Made by a program: the position numbers and the translations under genes
NCBI RefSeq assembly: GCF_964355755.1
Contig: NC_092672.1
Coordinates: forward strand, 5,828,001 to 5,892,000
Origin: Antedon mediterranea
Lineage: Eukaryota; Echinodermata; Crinoidea; Comatulida; Antedonidae
Direction: 5' to 3'
Length of the DNA: 64,000 nucleotides
Notes under the pieces: generated by a model
Databases searched by the model: none
Told to the model about the DNA's origin: nothing
What the model saw: only the letters and a program-made list of their open reading frames with translations
Shown: piece after piece, positions 20,475 through 32,345 of the stretch
Numbering within the stretch: position 1 is the stretch's first letter
Layout: every line of letters begins with the position of its first letter

Positions 20475-23400
20475 ATGTGTGAGGTGTTGAAGTCTAATTT
20501 TGATGAAATTTATCCAGAAATTGAGGATGCAATCAAAGAAAGTTCATTTATAGGTAAAGTATGATAATCTATTAATTTTTGTAATTAATAAGTATTTATT
20601 TTTTGTTACCATTTTAATGACTCGAGGGTGATCCATCCAGCAATTGCTGATCATTAGGGACCTTCAGAGGTTCACAAGACAAACATATACACAAGATGCT
20701 CTACATAAACAAAGTTCTATTGCAAGTCTTTGGGAGTGGAGTTGTAATTTTGTCCTTAGAAAAAATCCAGACATGTGACAGGACTTGAACCCAGGACCCT
20801 TCGAGTGGTAGCCAAGCATCATAACCACCAAGCCACAAGTCTCACTAATTTTATGTTTGTTCGCTATCAAATCACTGAAAAAAATTATTATTTATCCCAT
20901 AATTCAGAAATGATAATTAATATGTATAATATAACGCCATTTAACCAGTTTTCACTTTACAATATAAGCTGCAACAAAAAATATAGAGCTATTTGATTAA
21001 GCGTTCTTATCTTGATTAAACTAACTGTATCATCTTGAATGTTTAATGACCTTGCACATTGCATTTTGGGTAATCTTAATGTTTTTCTCGTTTTTATAAA
21101 TCTATTGTGCAAAGTATATAATGACTTTTTGTTTGGAGTGTTTTTACAATCCCTTCAGAGAAAGCTTTCATAGAATCACTAACCAAGACAGTAAAAGATT
21201 ATAGGCAATCAAGTCCACACCATTGGATTGTTTAAAAAACGACCTTATTTTAAATAAGATTAGAATTTTCATGAGGGATAAAGCTCGTCCTCTTTCCAAT
21301 ACTTTCTTTCTGTGTTAGTCCTCAAAGCTGCATGAGAAAAATAAATACTGAGCGCTATAATAAATCATTTATTCCTACTGCAGTTGGATCCTACAATGGT
21401 ACTCTAAGAAGATAGTGGTTTTGTTAAAATTTGTTAGATTTTTACTATTGTTGTGCTTTTTAAACGTTTTATGAATCTTTGTATACCACAACCAAATAAA
21501 ATTTGGGGTTTGGGATAATAAAGTTTTATTGAATTGTGATTACTGGGTCAACTAAACATTCTTCACACTTGTAAATAATGACTTAGTTCCGCTCATGCAT
21601 GCCTCAGAAGATTTTTTAATACAATGGGATTAAAAGAAATCAAGCTAGTCCTAGTCATTATCCCAGATTGACTTAAACTAATTCAATGCACCTACTTCTT
21701 CATAATTATGTACAATAGAGGAATATATGGGGAACAGGGATGATGTCACTAAAATCTGGCTATAAAGGTTTTGGTAGAAAGACGGATCTCTCTATCTTTT
21801 TTGTGTGTTGTAATAATAATAATAGTCCATTCTTATAGTACATATAAGCAAGCTCTCAATTCGCTGTACATAAATTAAAATAGGTAGGATTAAAAAAAAA
21901 AGTAGAACAAATGTGTAAAAACCATAAATAAATAGCCTCTTACAATCCTAATGTATTGCTTATTCTGAAGACATTAAATTAAATGCTTAAAAAAAAAAGC
22001 TGGTTGGCATGAAATCGCTGACTTTTTATTTAAAAAATGGAATATTAAAATACACAAGTACTTTTATAAGTAAAATTTGCAAATTTTTTATGCTGAGGAA
22101 TTTCTGAAAATCACAATTCAGGCATGATTGGCCAGATATAACAATGTATATTTCATTTGACTAATTTTGACAAGATAAATAGTACTGTAGAAACAGTGTG
22201 TCAATGACAAAAGAGGTCAACAAAAGTTGTCGCTAATTAAGCATGTCATTCCAACAAAAAAATAATACAACAGAAAGAAAACTACTAATAAAGTATTTAA
22301 ACAAATTATTTTACCTTTTTCATATACATGATTAACGTTTATAATGCTGCCCTTTCGACCCATACCTTCTAACTCCCCAATGTCTCTAATTCCCCATAAG
22401 CCTTGTCTACACTATCAAACTTTATGAGTCAAGAAAATGTGATGTCCCCATATATGGCAGTGCTATGCTTGAATATGGTAGTGCTATGCTTAAATATGAT
22501 AGTGATATGCTTAAATATGGTAGTGATATGACATCATCATGTCCAACCATATACTGTATGGGCACATCACATTTTCTGGAGACATAAAGTTTGATAGTGT
22601 AGGCAGAGCTTTAGCAAGCAAATAGTTTTCTTTGTACTAAACCTGAAGCCTGTGTTGTCAGAATTTTGGTTAAATGTAACCATTAAAAAAAAAAAAAGAT
22701 TCTGCTTATAAAAAAGAAAAAATATATTATATATATTATAAGCAAAATCTTTATTTTTTTTTTTTTTTATGGAAGTGAATAACTTTTATTATAAAGTCAT
22801 TTTTTATTTGTCATGCTTTGGGGACAATAAAAAAAAGTATGTTCTATTTTTAGCAATTGATTTAGAATTCACCGGTTTGCACATTCAAGATAGTTGTAAT
22901 AACATGATGTTTGATGGAGGAGCTGAACGGTACCTAAAACTGAAAAAGAATTGTCAGAGTTTTACAATAAGTCAGATAGGTATGCTATTGGTACATCTAT
23001 TTACAGTAGAACCTTCATTTTACGTACGGTACGGGACCAAAAGGCGTACGTAAAACATAGGATTTGTCAAATCTAGGTTGACCTTAAATTGACTCCAAGA
23101 TACGTAGGTCGTAGCTAAAAAGGCCGTCGTGTTTACCTACTTTACTCACGCAGTGGTCACTAGCATATCCTAGACAAAACCTAGCTAGATGTGAGGCCTA
23201 GCTGTGAGGCATAACTAGAAAAGTATATGCAGGCTGTGCGATGTTTAAATAAAGTATTATAAATAAAAAATCAATGTTCTTGTATTTTCTATCAATAAAA
23301 ACAGTCGCTGCTGTAGGGGTAATGCATGTGTGTGTGACTTGTCTCACAGCTCAGGCACAGCCTTGGCTTTGTGGTTTGTTGTTAAATTGCGCCCTCAATG

Positions 23401-26400
23401 TAAGAAAATAACACTATTTACTAAAAATGATGAAGTCATCGGTCATTTTCTGCATATGTAAAATCCAGGCAACGTAAAATCAGGGTACGTAAAACTACTG
23501 TATTAATAGGTAGAAAGTGTGTTTTAGTCCCTCAATAAAAAGTTAAGTTAAGCATACTAATATCACAACTTCTTTTACCTTCGCCACTAATCAGCTTCAG
23601 AATTACCTCTTCTTCTAGATCTCCAACTTCCTTCTTCCTAAAGCCACCTGAACACACCCTGTTTGACCTCATCCTGTTTGACCTCACCCTGTTTGACCTC
23701 TACACCATGCCGGCAAATTCACACAAATACATTTCTATTTAATTTCTATTTTCAGGTTTGGCAGCTTTTACTCACAATCCAACTAATAATTGGTGAGGAA
23801 TATTTGTTAATGCTTTATATTTTGTTTAATTAGGGTTCTTTATAGAAAAGACGTAAAGAAAGAAAAGAATTCAGTAAAAATTGTTTTATTTATTTTATTT
23901 TATTTCATCAAATTAAGTTATGTGAACAATTTACATTATGCTTTAAATCTATATATTTTTAAAATCAAATACAGAATAAACACAATGTGTATCTTATTAT
24001 ATCATATTTATTTTTGTTTAGTTACACTGCTCATGTCTTTAATGTGTACGTATTCCCACAAAGCTGTACAACCATTGATGAAAGATTCTCCTGTCAGGTA
24101 AGTTTAATTAAATTACTGTAAACCTCCATTAATGGGACACATTTGGGACAAAACAAGTTCCCCCCCTTAACAGGGGTGTTCAGTGAATATGGTTAGACAT
24201 AGTGTTAAAAACCATACATAAAGTTGTCTTAATCAGAGTGTCCATTTAATGAGTGTGTCCCTTTAATATTGTTGTTCCTATAATGTTGGTGTCCCTTTAA
24301 TAATCTACTGTACTAGAAATAGTAATTTGTAGGTTACATTGTATTTTTATACAGATTTTAATTTAAAAAAATATAGTATGTCGAAAGAAGTTATAAATAT
24401 GTTTACTTTTTGCAGGCATCTTCACTGAAATTTCTCTGTCAATATGAATTTGATTTTAATAAGGTATAGAATATTTACATTAAAATGCAGTCAATTCTAT
24501 TATTTTGGAAATATTCTTTTTTTCAAACCAACAATTACTATTAGTCAACTAACCTTCTTGACAGTTTCGCTGTCCTGATCGGACAGCTTCTTCAGAAATA
24601 ATGACGATCTGTCATCAAACAGATTGACCTCTAGAGGGCCTATTCTGTTTAATGATAGGGTCATACACGTGACTGAGTTGGTGGGTGCCCTCGTCTCTGT
24701 TGATGATTTGGTTTCCTCGTCTGCGGATCCAGATGGCTTCTCTGATGCGTCGGTTGTTTGTATCTAGTTCCCTCTCGATGATTTTAGGTTGTGTCCAGTC
24801 TATGATGTGGTTTAACTGGACGGCATGATCTGCTATAGCTGATTTGCTCAGTTCCTTTTCTGATTCTCGATGTGATTGACGAGTGAAGTTCCTTCTCTGT
24901 TGGGTTACCTTTTCTGTTTCTTTTCTATGTTCTTTTAATCTTGTGCCAAAACAACGACTCGTTTCTCCAATGTAGGTGTGATCACAATTAGCACATGGAA
25001 TTTCGTAGACCACCAACTCAGTCACATGTATGACCCTGTCATTAAACAGAATAGGCCCTATAGAGGTCAATCTGTTTGATGATAGATCGTCATTATTTCT
25101 GAAGTAGCAGTCCGATCAGGACAGCGAAACTGTTAAGAAGGTTAGTTTACTAATTGTTGGTTTGAAAAAAAAGAATATTTCCAAAATAACTTATATCTAC
25201 AAACCAGATGAACATTTTCAATCAGTCAATTCTATTATTTAAAAAAAGGAGGTGCGGGGAGAGGGAGTGGTTTTCCAGAAAGGCTAGTGGAGAAATTGTA
25301 TTATTATGAAGTAAATATAATATTTTGGATCACAAAAATTTGTAGCAATTGTACAAATGCAGTAGAGTTTAGAATAGAACCCGGGAGACCCCTTAATAGG
25401 AGCGCTGCGTCAACTAATAGGTTGACTGTAGTGTAGTTGTAGGGTAAATGAGCAACAGAGTATTATTGTTGAATAGAGGGTGCTTTTTCAATTCTCTACA
25501 CAATATTCTGTGATTACTAGTAGCTTAGACCAGGTAAGAATGAACCCTGCCTAGACTTTTCATGTTGTAGAGAGGTTGTTGGGGAGGGAAGTATGGATGT
25601 TCTGAACAAAAGAGGCATAGCCAAAAAATGGGGTCGATAGACTAGGTCACCTCTCAGTCCTACCCAAGAATGTTTTAATAGAATAAGGCACACTCTGTAC
25701 AGCACTCAAAACAAAGTAGTTATTGCTGTATTGAAACTTTTGATTTTGATGTGTTGTGTTAATATTGAAATTATATTTGTTAGTTTATTTACGAAGGAGT
25801 TCCATTTCTCACTCATGAGCAAGAAGAACGATTGTCGACATTGAGTAATCAAGATGAAGTCATTAGGTATTGACACATCTATTAAGTTATTACATTGATA
25901 ATTTTGTTAATTGATTTAAAATGTTAAACAGAACTTATGCATTATTTGAAAGAATGTTTTATAATATAGTATATGAGAATGTTACATTTAAACGTGTGAT
26001 GATGTTTTTAATGTATTCATTTTTGTAATGCTGTGGATTTAAATTATATTTATACGAGATTTAAAATCTTTTTTTTATAGTGACCTAAATGAATCCTACT
26101 TCGCTCCAATATTTACAAAGATATCAGATTGGTTGAGGCAGGCTGATAATGAGGATGAAATGACAATACCAACTAATAGAGGTTAATATAACATTTTAGA
26201 ATTGAAATTTTGATTTTACTAAAATAGTTCAAATTAGCGAGATGCGCTCTATTAAATTCAATTAACTAGCACAATAGGCAAAAAACACCTATTTTAAAAA
26301 TTTGTGTCGTCAGAACTCTCGTCAAGCAAAAATGATACATGAATTTATATCTGTAACTCGTCAACTTCCTTCCCAAGCTTCAGGACAATCACAAGGAGTC

Positions 26401-29400
26401 GAGGTGTGGATAACCAATTAAAGGGTGAAGGACATTAGAAACGATTGTTACATACTTCTAAGACTCTTAATAATAAATTTTCAGTTTCACATGATTAATA
26501 TTAGCATTTAATTGCTACCTGGGTGGTTTACAGTTTCTCTTGCGATTGAAACTGTTTACAAATCATATAGATAATAAAGTATTTTATGGAAACCATTAAT
26601 GATCCCACATCCTTAAGTATAATGTGAAATGTAAACAAACAAGTTGATTCTCTTTGAGGAAATGAAATGGGAGATTCCTCAAATTATGCAATGAACAGGT
26701 GATTCTACTAGTTTGAGGAAATATATAGAATATAGAAATCAAGTCCGGCAAATTAAGCAAAGTCCTGAATTATTGATATACTATAAGATGTAACTAATCT
26801 ACTAAATAAAACAAATAATATTGTACTTTGTCTTGTCAAAATATAGCCTTTGATTTTCTTTTGGTCGATGTTTGGAATGGCTAAAGCCTAACCTTATATA
26901 TACTATATACCTACCTATATATACACTAGATAAGTGTTTATTTTATGTATGATTTTCTTACACCATTTTCAATACCGGTTGGAGGCAATTTAGTCTGGCA
27001 TATCTTACTGGAAAAAACCTGCCTCGAGGAACCTTTAATGACTCTTATTTGCTTTGTTTATTTTTACAGTAAATTATTGTTTAATGTAAACAAAATTGTC
27101 TTTTTTTTTCATACAACTGTGGCATGCTTGTCTGATTATATTACTATTATTTTTGATCATTGATTTTCATTTTGTTTATTTGATCTATTTTGCATGCTGC
27201 TTTGAATTGAATTAAATTTTGTTTTATAGGTGTTAGTGTTTTAATGCTACAGGCTAAAATTTGTTTCATGTTCAAAGAAGTATGGACAAAACTGTCAAGC
27301 AAAAATGAAGTAAGAAATAACATGCCTTCTCAATTGTTATAAAAACAAACATCAATTGATTGATTGATTGGATTTGATTTATTTATCATGTCAAAATTAT
27401 TATACTGCAGTAACTACAGTTTTACTGCAGTAACAACATGATTTTAGTTTGTGAAGTTTATGATAAACAATGTGTATGTTTATCAAACAAAAGCTTGTCA
27501 ATATTGTGCATAAACAGGTTTTTAAACAGTAAACAAAAGGTAGTTAACTGCAGTAGAATAATTTTCACATGTTCCCTTAGATTAACAAATGTTACTGTGT
27601 ACATTCTTATCCATTTTTAAATATGTTTGTTATTATTTTGAATTTAATGATCTGATCTCTACTATTCATTTAAAAAGGTTGTTGTAATCAAAGTCAGCAG
27701 AGAAAAAAGAGAGGAATTTGAAGCTGAATCACCATCATGGAACGAAAGGTAAAAGAGAAAAATAAATTTTTTTTTTTTTTAAAGAATGATATTACATTGG
27801 AAATTTTGCTACTTCTTTAATGTGTCTGTACTTTTTCTTTATATTTCCTGTGTCTGTAATTTGATATTTTTATGGGCAACATAAATATGTTATTACATAG
27901 ATAATGTTTGTGCTGTAAAGCTTGCTGAAGGTGAATAAGAAAATTAATTTAAAAGTAGGCTAATACAGCATATTAATTTAAAAGAAGAATATTATAGCAT
28001 ATTAATAATGTTCAATCTTATTTTATGCTGTTAGATGTGAATGAAATAAAATAAACAATTTTGTTGCAGAATTATAGAAAGTCTCGTTGGATTCTCAAAA
28101 GTGTTTAGACTTATCACAGACTCTAAAAAGGTAATGAACAATACAGTACCTCTATTTTGTTTTACCAATATCATATCAATCAATTATCGACATTTTTATT
28201 CCATAATCAATATAAAAACATATACAAATACAATACAAATAATATGATAATGGAATGGGATACAAAATAAGCACAAGTGCAAAAAAGAACAAACATTTAT
28301 AATACTGTATAACAATAGGATTGTGAAAATACAATTTTGTTTCATTTTAGCCTGTAATTGGGCATAATATGTTGATGGATCTGCTACTTATGTACGACAA
28401 GTTTCACAATAAATTACCAAGTAAGTTGTAAACAATTAATTCTTCAATACTAATTATAATAATATCTAGGATTTATAAAGTGCCTCTAATGCACGACAAA
28501 GTGTGATAAATAACAAAGGAAGTTTACAAACAATTATTGATTTAAGCAGTGCAATGAAAGATGGTTTATTAGTGTTGTACATTTGCTTCTATGATATGAG
28601 GTTCTTGTATGTGCACCCTGTTTCACAAAAGAGGCCACTGCCTGACTTTATGATACATAGCAAAAACTATACAATCTTACTTACACAATACTAGAGTTTT
28701 CAGTGCATTAAACTGGTCTACAAACTGGAAGAAACGTATGCCTACTCATGAATGTCAAAATGTAAAGCTCTGTCTACACTATCAAACTTTTTGTGACAAC
28801 AAAATGTTATGTGTTCGTATATGGACATGATGTCATATCACTACCATTATTTGGGCACATCACACGTTTTTTGTCAAACTAATTTGATAGTGTAGACAGA
28901 GCTTTAACGTAAATAAGGTCTATATGGCAAGTGTAACAAACATTAATATGCGAATCGTTTCTTATGATACCAAAAACTAAACTGTATTTTTTATAGAATC
29001 TTGGTCGGATTTCAAAATAGAACTGCATCGTATTTTACCAAATATTTATGATACTAAGCACTTAGCTAGCAAATGTAAAAAGGTATGTTTAATACAGCAC
29101 ATCCAATGAACTTGTATTTATTACTATTTTCTTAAGCTCTGTCTACACTATCAAACAAAAAAGTGTGATGTGCCCTAATATGATAGTGTTATGACCAAAT
29201 ATGGTAGTGATATGACATCATCATGTTCATATATGGACACATCACATTTTTGTCACATAAAGTTTGATAGTGTAGACAGAGCTTAAGATATAATGGAATT
29301 TAGAGTGGCTAAGTGAGTATAGACTGTCAGTGTGCAAACTTTACCTTCATGGACGCCCCAATTTGTGTCACCACTCCAACAAATTAAATGCACTACAAAT

Positions 29401-30064
29401 GAGACCTTTCTTTTTTCATGATGCATCACTCTATATCATCTATTCAGCTGTATAGTCAAAAAGTCATTCTGTGCACGCTCATAATGACTTTTGGAATCAA
29501 TAGGTGACGAATCAAGTGGGCACCACATTGGGACAACGTACCACATCACAATTTTTAACATGATTGGACTAAAAAATGTTTAATAGGTTATTGTTTTTAT
29601 CACAGCATTATTTTGATTTTATATTGTGTTTATTAAATGAATCAATATTATGATATATTTTTTTATAAGCTTCTTGAAGATCATAACCTTGTCCATCAGA
29701 CAAACATACAAGATCTATTTCAAATTCTTCAAAGGTAGGAAGACAAATGTATTTTCACTTTCAATCCAACTGTGTAAAACACCAATAACAGGCTCAATAA
29801 AAAAATATAAATCGGACAAAGAACAAAATGTGCAAAAAAGGTTCAAACGTTATTGTAATGACAATTATATTGATAATGATTTGATAGTGATGAGGGTAAT
29901 AATGATAATGATAATAACAATAATGGTAATAAGTTTGTCCTATTAAATGAGTGAGTGAGTGAGTCAGTGGCCGAGCGGTTAAGACAGTGGAACCGTAATT
30001 ACGTAGTCATAACATCGGCAAGGGTTCGAGGCTCACTCACTCCATGGTTCTGGTGGTAGAACAA

Positions 30065-30098
<34 letters not shown>

Positions 30099-30717
30099 AA
30101 TGTACATCTAGCCCATGTGCACTTTGAAGAACCTAGTACATCTTTCGAGACGAGTAGAGGGTTACCCTGGTGTACTAGTACATCACAGCCACTGATCATA
30201 ACTGGGTCCTCTGGGAGACCAGTCTTTGACTGAAGAGGTTACCCAGTATAAATAAAATATTTCAATTTCAATTCAAAGTTTTTTTTTATTTTAAGTGAGA
30301 AAGCAAGATTTGCAGCCTTTAATTCACCAACAATAGGTCTGGATTCAAGAGCCCACAGATATGGTATGTGCAGTCGTGGGAAAGTATGCCATTCTATATA
30401 AGATACAATAAAACCACTTCTTTTGGACGCCCTTATTAAGAGTACACAAATAGATATTGATAATAATAAACTTATTTATTTATTATCATCTTTAATGGTG
30501 GCCTATTCAGTTCCAATAATATTTATTAGGATGCTATTTATAACCACAGAGAACTAATTTTATTTCTAAATGTAGAATGTTAAATATTGTTAAGATTTTT
30601 ATAATTCAAAACCAATTTGAATATCATTTTTATGTGATAAAATTTATATTTCGGCATTCACAGATGAGAAAGAATACAATCATGAAGCGGGCTATGATGC
30701 GTATATATGTGGATATG
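20475..30717 (+). CDS. PNLDC1: PNLDC1-like PARN-family DEDD exonuclease (3' end unresolved)
   Basis: 3'-to-5' RNA exonuclease family; PNLDC1 trims piRNA 3' ends. Fifteen exons have matching phases: 20475-20553, 22854-22979, 23756-23792, 24022-24097, 24416-24463, 25784-25866, 26081-26181, 27230-27309, 27678-27748, 28070-28130, 28351-28420, 28997-29082, 29670-29734, 30296-30363, 30664-30717. They give 368 codons. DEDD acids are present: AIDLEFTGL (Asp, Glu), GHNMLMDLL (Asp) and HEAGYDAY (His, Asp). Also seen are FTISQIG, EGVPFL and DTK. QFTVCQIG-type spacing favours PNLDC1 over PARN. The first ATG gives MCEVLKSNFDEIYPEIEDA, aligned with the family start. About 160 C-terminal residues of the human length are not placed; after exon 15 the frame meets a stop in three codons, so a donor (GTGAGT) is assumed. 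Confidence 0.88.
20632..20860 (-). mobile_element. tRNA-derived SINE family B
   Basis: Minus strand: A box-like TGTGGCTTGGTGGTTATGAT, B box GGGTTCAAGTCC, then a body ending CAGCAATTGCTGGATGGATC. Different from family A. It lies in intron 1 of the PNLDC1-like gene. Confidence 0.75.
21290..21540 (+). pseudogene. LINE 3' remnant (CR1/L2-like)
   Basis: Contains a short reading ERYNKSFIPTAVGSYNGTLR before a stop, typical of the last residues of CR1/L2 polymerases. It then has a 3' end AATAAAGTTTTATTGAATTG. Intronic in the PNLDC1-like gene; clearly dead. Confidence 0.5.
22397..22613. mobile_element. Palindromic TTAA-type MITE, copy 5 (internally expanded)
   Basis: Arms AAGCCTTGTCTACACTATCA and TTTGATAGTGTAGGCAGAGC. 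The ATATGGTAGTGCTATGCTTA motif is repeated four times inside, making this copy about 60 bp longer than its relatives. Confidence 0.85.
23004..23500. mobile_element. ~500-bp MITE with TA flanks
   Basis: Left CAGTAGAACCTTCATTTTAC and right GGTACGTAAAACTACTG are inverted imperfectly (CAGTAG ... TTTTACGTAC). TA is found on both sides, as for Tc1/mariner-type insertions. Intron 2 of the PNLDC1-like gene, 25 bp from the exon 2 donor. Confidence 0.7.
24115..24310. mobile_element. ~196-bp GGGACAC MITE
   Basis: CTGTAAACCTCCATTAATGG at the left and GTCCCTTTAATAATCTACTG at the right are imperfect inverted repeats with TA outside. The interior repeats GTGTCC/TTTAAT blocks. It sits 17 bp after exon 4 of the PNLDC1-like gene and is related to the 5341-5898 repeat. 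Confidence 0.6.
24495..25190 (-). mobile_element. Penelope-like element fragment: GIY-YIG ORF in ~190-bp inverted repeats
   Basis: An open frame of 151 codons on the minus strand (25070-24615) carries the Penelope GIY-YIG endonuclease domain: VVYEIPCANCDHTYIGET (VYE/YIG with the CxxC of the linked zinc motif), RLKEHRK, DHAVQLNHIIDW and NRDEGTHQLSHVYDP. The reverse transcriptase is absent. The ends are inverted repeats: 24495-24690 (AACCAACAATTACTATTAGT ... CAGTTTCGCTGTCCTGATCG) against 25010-25190. The ORF starts in one arm and ends in the other. Located in intron 5 of the PNLDC1-like gene. Confidence 0.85.
28763..28906. mobile_element. Palindromic TTAA-type MITE, copy 6
   Basis: AAGCTCTGTCTACACTATCA at the left and TTTGATAGTGTAGACAGAGC at the right are perfect inverted ends around TATGGACATGATGTCATATC. 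Intron upstream of exon 12 of the PNLDC1-like gene. Confidence 0.92.
29132..29286. mobile_element. Palindromic TTAA-type MITE, copy 7, with intact TTAA ends
   Basis: TTAAGCTCTGTCTACACTAT opens and ATAGTGTAGACAGAGCTTAA closes the copy, so TTAA is present at both borders, the piggyBac-style target. It is the best-preserved copy. It lies 50 bp past exon 12, so copies 6 and 7 bracket that exon. Confidence 0.93.
29949..30254 (+). mobile_element. tRNA-derived SINE family A, full-length plus copy
   Basis: Head GTGGCCGAGCGGTTAAGACA and GGGTTCGAGGCTCAC, the body, and an end ACTGAAGAGGTTACCCAGTA followed by an AT-rich tail. It lies 40 bp upstream of exon 14 of the PNLDC1-like gene, close to its acceptor. 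Confidence 0.92.
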
Positions 30718-30935
30718 GTGAGTAGATTATTATTATTAATATTACCTAATTGTTTGTTGTTGCATACCTTTTCATGTATTATATATTTGTATTGTCGAAG
30801 CCCTCATGAGACAAGCTTCTAGTGAGTGCCCCAGTTTTTGAAACTGTATAAATTATTATTACATTTCAATGCCTTCATAAGATAGTATATTACTATTTTA
30901 TTATTGTTATTATTTATTTATTTTTAAAATTTGTG

Positions 30936-31095
30936 TTAAGCTCTGTCTACACTATCAAACTTTATGTGAAAAAAAAAATGTGATGTGCCATATATAGACA
31001 CGATGATGTCCTATCACTACCATATTTAGGCATATCACTATAATATTTGGGCACATCACATTTTTTTGTCTTGTCAAACTAGTTTGATAGGGTAG
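30936..31095. mobile_element. Palindromic TTAA-type MITE, copy 8, right arm decayed
   Basis: Left end TTAAGCTCTGTCTACACTAT is intact; the right arm reads AGTTTGATAGGGTAGTTTGC. Duplicated ATATTTAGGCATATCACTA motif inside. From 31110 to 31830 I see nothing but AT-rich DNA. Confidence 0.8.
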
Positions 31096-31831
31096 TTTGC
31101 ATTAAAGCATCCACAATTGTCAAGTTATTATCCTGATTTTTTTTCTTTAAAGTATATTTATATATACAAACAAAGAAAAATGTATATTATTGTCCAAAAG
31201 TTTATAAAAATCTTCAGAATATCTGTATCTTAAATATGGGCTGAAAAATAAAATTGCATACCCTCTGCATTGGATTGTATTTCTAGTAAAAGTGCCAAGG
31301 CAAAATGTACACCATCAAGTGAAAAATATTACGATTGATTGATATTTAGTTTTTAAAATTAATGTACTAATGGTTAACTGTTACAAATAAACAGAAATGT
31401 CTCGCACAGAGAGAAATTCTTGTCTATTTTTTAAATAAAACATTCCTTTACAAATACAATGTAATAAAACACTAATTTAAAAAACGTATTTTATTAATGA
31501 CAAAAATTAATCAAAAATAAAGAGGTATTCTTTTTATTAACAAAATTATGAGTTATATAAACTATAATTACGTTTTTGTTATTTATAATAAAACTACAGT
31601 GTTTTGAAATAATGCTTTTGTATAAGCATCTAATAATATGTATGTTGAATTGCATTTATGATTCAGCAATATTATAGTATTGTCAACAGGATACAAGAAA
31701 AAAACAAAATTGTTTGGAACATTCACTTTGTTATTTATAATACTGAATTGATCGTTTTTTTTTTTTACATTTTTTCCTAATACAACGTTTGTATCGTAGT
31801 CCCAGCTCAAGGGAGGATTCAGTAATTTTAG

Positions 31832-31996
31832 TTGCGTGCAACGCGACTCTACAGCTCACTATGTCGGTTGGTCGGTCGGTAAACACTAACTTGAGCATGC
31901 GACTGCAGCCGTATATATGACCTTGTTTGAACAGGGAAGTGCTAACACGTATAGTGTTTTAATAGTAAATAGTCTGCCAAGAATAGATATCACAAA
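31832..31996 (+). CDS. Candidate further exons of the PNLDC1-like gene
   Basis: Two short open segments have plausible splice sites and consistent phases with exon 15. 31832-31878 (TTTTAG acceptor, GTAAAC donor) reads VACNATLQLTMSVGRS. 31935-31996 (AACAG acceptor, GTATTT donor) reads through VLIVNSLPRIDIT. The second resembles the NLIRAGVPKINFS stretch of human PNLDC1. No following exon with a GPD motif was found; without the last donor, the frame stops at about 32018. Weak evidence. Confidence 0.35.
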
Positions 31997-32049
31997 GTAT
32001 TTAATAATGTCATTTTAAATGACAAAATGGGGAGTATGTAACTCAATCG

Positions 32050-32345
32050 CTACACCTGGATCTGTTCCTACACCTGGATCTGTTCCTACACCTGGATCTG
32101 TCCCTACACCTGGATCTGTCCCTACACCTGGATCTGTTCCTACATCTGGATCTGTCCCTACCCCTGGATCTGTCCCTACCCCTGGATCTGTCCCTACACC
32201 TGGATCTGTCCCTACACCTGGATCTGTCCCTACACCTGGATCTGTCCCTACATCTGGATCTGTCCCTACACCTGGATCTGTCCCTACACCTGGATCTGTC
32301 CCTATCCCTGGATCTGTCCCTACCCCTGGATCTGTCCCTACCCCA
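32050..32345 (+). repeat. 18-bp minisatellite, open as (TPGSVP)n
   Basis: About 16 copies of TACACCTGGATCTGTCCC, with C/T and ACACC/ACCCC/ACATC variants. The length is a multiple of three, so one frame stays open from 32019 to 32351. That ORF has no other protein-like sequence, and I treat it as a chance ORF over a minisatellite. Confidence 0.95.
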
